From assembly GCA_024734555.1 (NCBI GenBank), contig JANPWX010000360.1:40875-104874 (forward strand): a stretch of 64,000 bases of DNA, written 5' to 3'. Position numbers and translations under genes: made by a program. The notes under the pieces are model-generated. The model saw only the letters and a list, made by a program, of their open reading frames with translations, had not been told where the DNA came from and did not search any database. Origin of the DNA: Trochalopteron elliotii (taxonomy: Eukaryota; Chordata; Aves; Passeriformes; Leiothrichidae). Positions within the stretch are counted from its first letter, which is position 1; each line of letters opens with the position of its first letter. This document shows positions 63,101 to 64,000 of this stretch, one piece after another.

Positions 63101-64000
63101 CAATGCAATAACTGGTTTCTAGCTGTGGTGATATTGAAGTAATGCTTAAAAATTCTCTGGTTAGTAGGTGTTGACACCATAACATTTTCATCATTGAAGT
63201 GTGCGTGTCCCTCTGAGGCAAGGTGAAGGTATTTACCTGTTATCACACATCTCTACCGGCAAAGGCAGAACTTCCTCGTTCCTTGCTGCAAGTTAGGACT
63301 GTTCTTTAATTTCTGTAGGAAAGAAGTATTATTTTTGTTGGCCCACTTGCCCTCTGTACTCTAAGTGAAATAGTCAGGAAAAAGCCCCTGTTTCTCTGCA
63401 AATGTTGTTGGGGAAGGCTCTTTCTGCTTTGCCCTAAAATGTCTCATTCAAAATGAGAAATGAAAAACAACATGTACTTAGGTGTAATTTATCCTTTGTG
63501 GGTGAGTATCTTAGTCTTTTGATAAGTAGCATATAAATGTGCCTCTACATCTTATAGTTGGCTGTGTGATTTTGAGTCTGTGATAAATGTCAACAGAGAA
63601 AATTTTGGTTGTAAATTTATCTTATACCTATGTGTGTCTGTATGTCTGCATTTACAAACTGTGTAGTAGAGCTCTGGTTTTTTTCTTGAGACACTTTGGC
63701 TTACTAGGCCAGGATGTAAGTGTAATCATACAGCATCTCAAAGAGGGAAAGATATAAAACACATAGCAGATGCACAGGTTGGAGATACTCCTGTAAACTA
63801 CATCAAATTATTTGACAGCCACATCCTAGGCCCAAACATTCTTAAATGTCCTAGCAATGTGTGACTTCTATAAATATTTGTAATCTTGCTGTTGGCATGT
63901 TGTTTATTTCAGTTTATGCTATATAATATTTATATATATGTATATAAATATATAATATTTTCACCTATGAAAATAGGTGGTAAACAAAAAGTTATTTTCA
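57200..64000 (+). other. FSIP1: FSIP1 intron 11 (continues past the window)
   Basis: 6.8 kb of A+T-rich sequence starting with a consensus donor. No exon matching the rest of FSIP1, no CR1, LTR or RNA gene was recognised. Small AT palindromes occur near 58590-58625 (AGAATAT...ATATTCT) and an AT-rich tract at 63920-63960. The FSIP1 gene is therefore cut by the window edge rather than ending here. Confidence 0.7.
63920..63960. repeat. AT-rich tract
   Basis: TATA/TAATATTTATA-type low-complexity sequence near the window end. Confidence 0.85.

Overview
The window is vertebrate, almost certainly avian, nuclear DNA. Coding exons are short, lie in very long A+T-rich introns and have consensus GT/AG junctions. 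The dispersed repeats are CR1 LINE 3' ends, the dominant bird retroposon, plus solo LTRs of endogenous retroviruses. One LTR has termini I associate with songbirds, so a passerine is my best guess (not verified). All identifications come from reading the sequence and from recalled protein families; no database was searched.

Two protein-coding genes lie in tandem on the + strand, the same order and orientation relative to each other as on human chromosome 15q14. GPR176, an orphan class A GPCR linked in mammals to circadian timing through Gz, is complete in its coding part. It has three coding exons (895-1123, 31195-31447, 32331-33438), which join in frame to 529 residues. A CpG-rich leader/promoter covers about 1-1250. 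Intron 1 is 30 kb and intron 2 is 0.9 kb. The 3' UTR probably runs to about 35.6 kb. A 3.7 kb interval with no recognisable gene follows.

FSIP1 (fibrous sheath interacting protein 1) starts at a second CpG-rich promoter (about 39.31-39.60 kb). That promoter carries an RFX X-box match and a near-perfect TCTCGCGAGA-type element. A non-coding or cryptic exon 1 is followed by ten coding exons between 40578 and 57199. All junction phases agree and together they give 437 codons. The C-terminal part lies beyond the window; nothing recognisable was found from 57200 to 64000.

Mobile DNA: six CR1 fragments, all in GPR176 intron 1; one LTR in sense orientation near 8.4-9.0 kb; a diverged pair of related antisense LTRs (23.15-23.70 and 46.51-47.06 kb); and a young solo LTR (48477-49074) with a perfect 5-bp target duplication only 37 bp upstream of an FSIP1 exon. 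A 377-base N gap lies at 51360-51736.

The observations I consider most worth checking are: (1) a 66-bp tandem duplication at the FSIP1 exon 4/intron boundary that appears to have turned intron into coding sequence; (2) the young LTR that replaced the region where the exon 9 branch point should be; (3) the X-box plus TCTCGCGAGA-like motif in the FSIP1 promoter; (4) the missing ATG at the expected FSIP1 start. I saw no wholly new biological system, CRISPR array, tRNA or rRNA.
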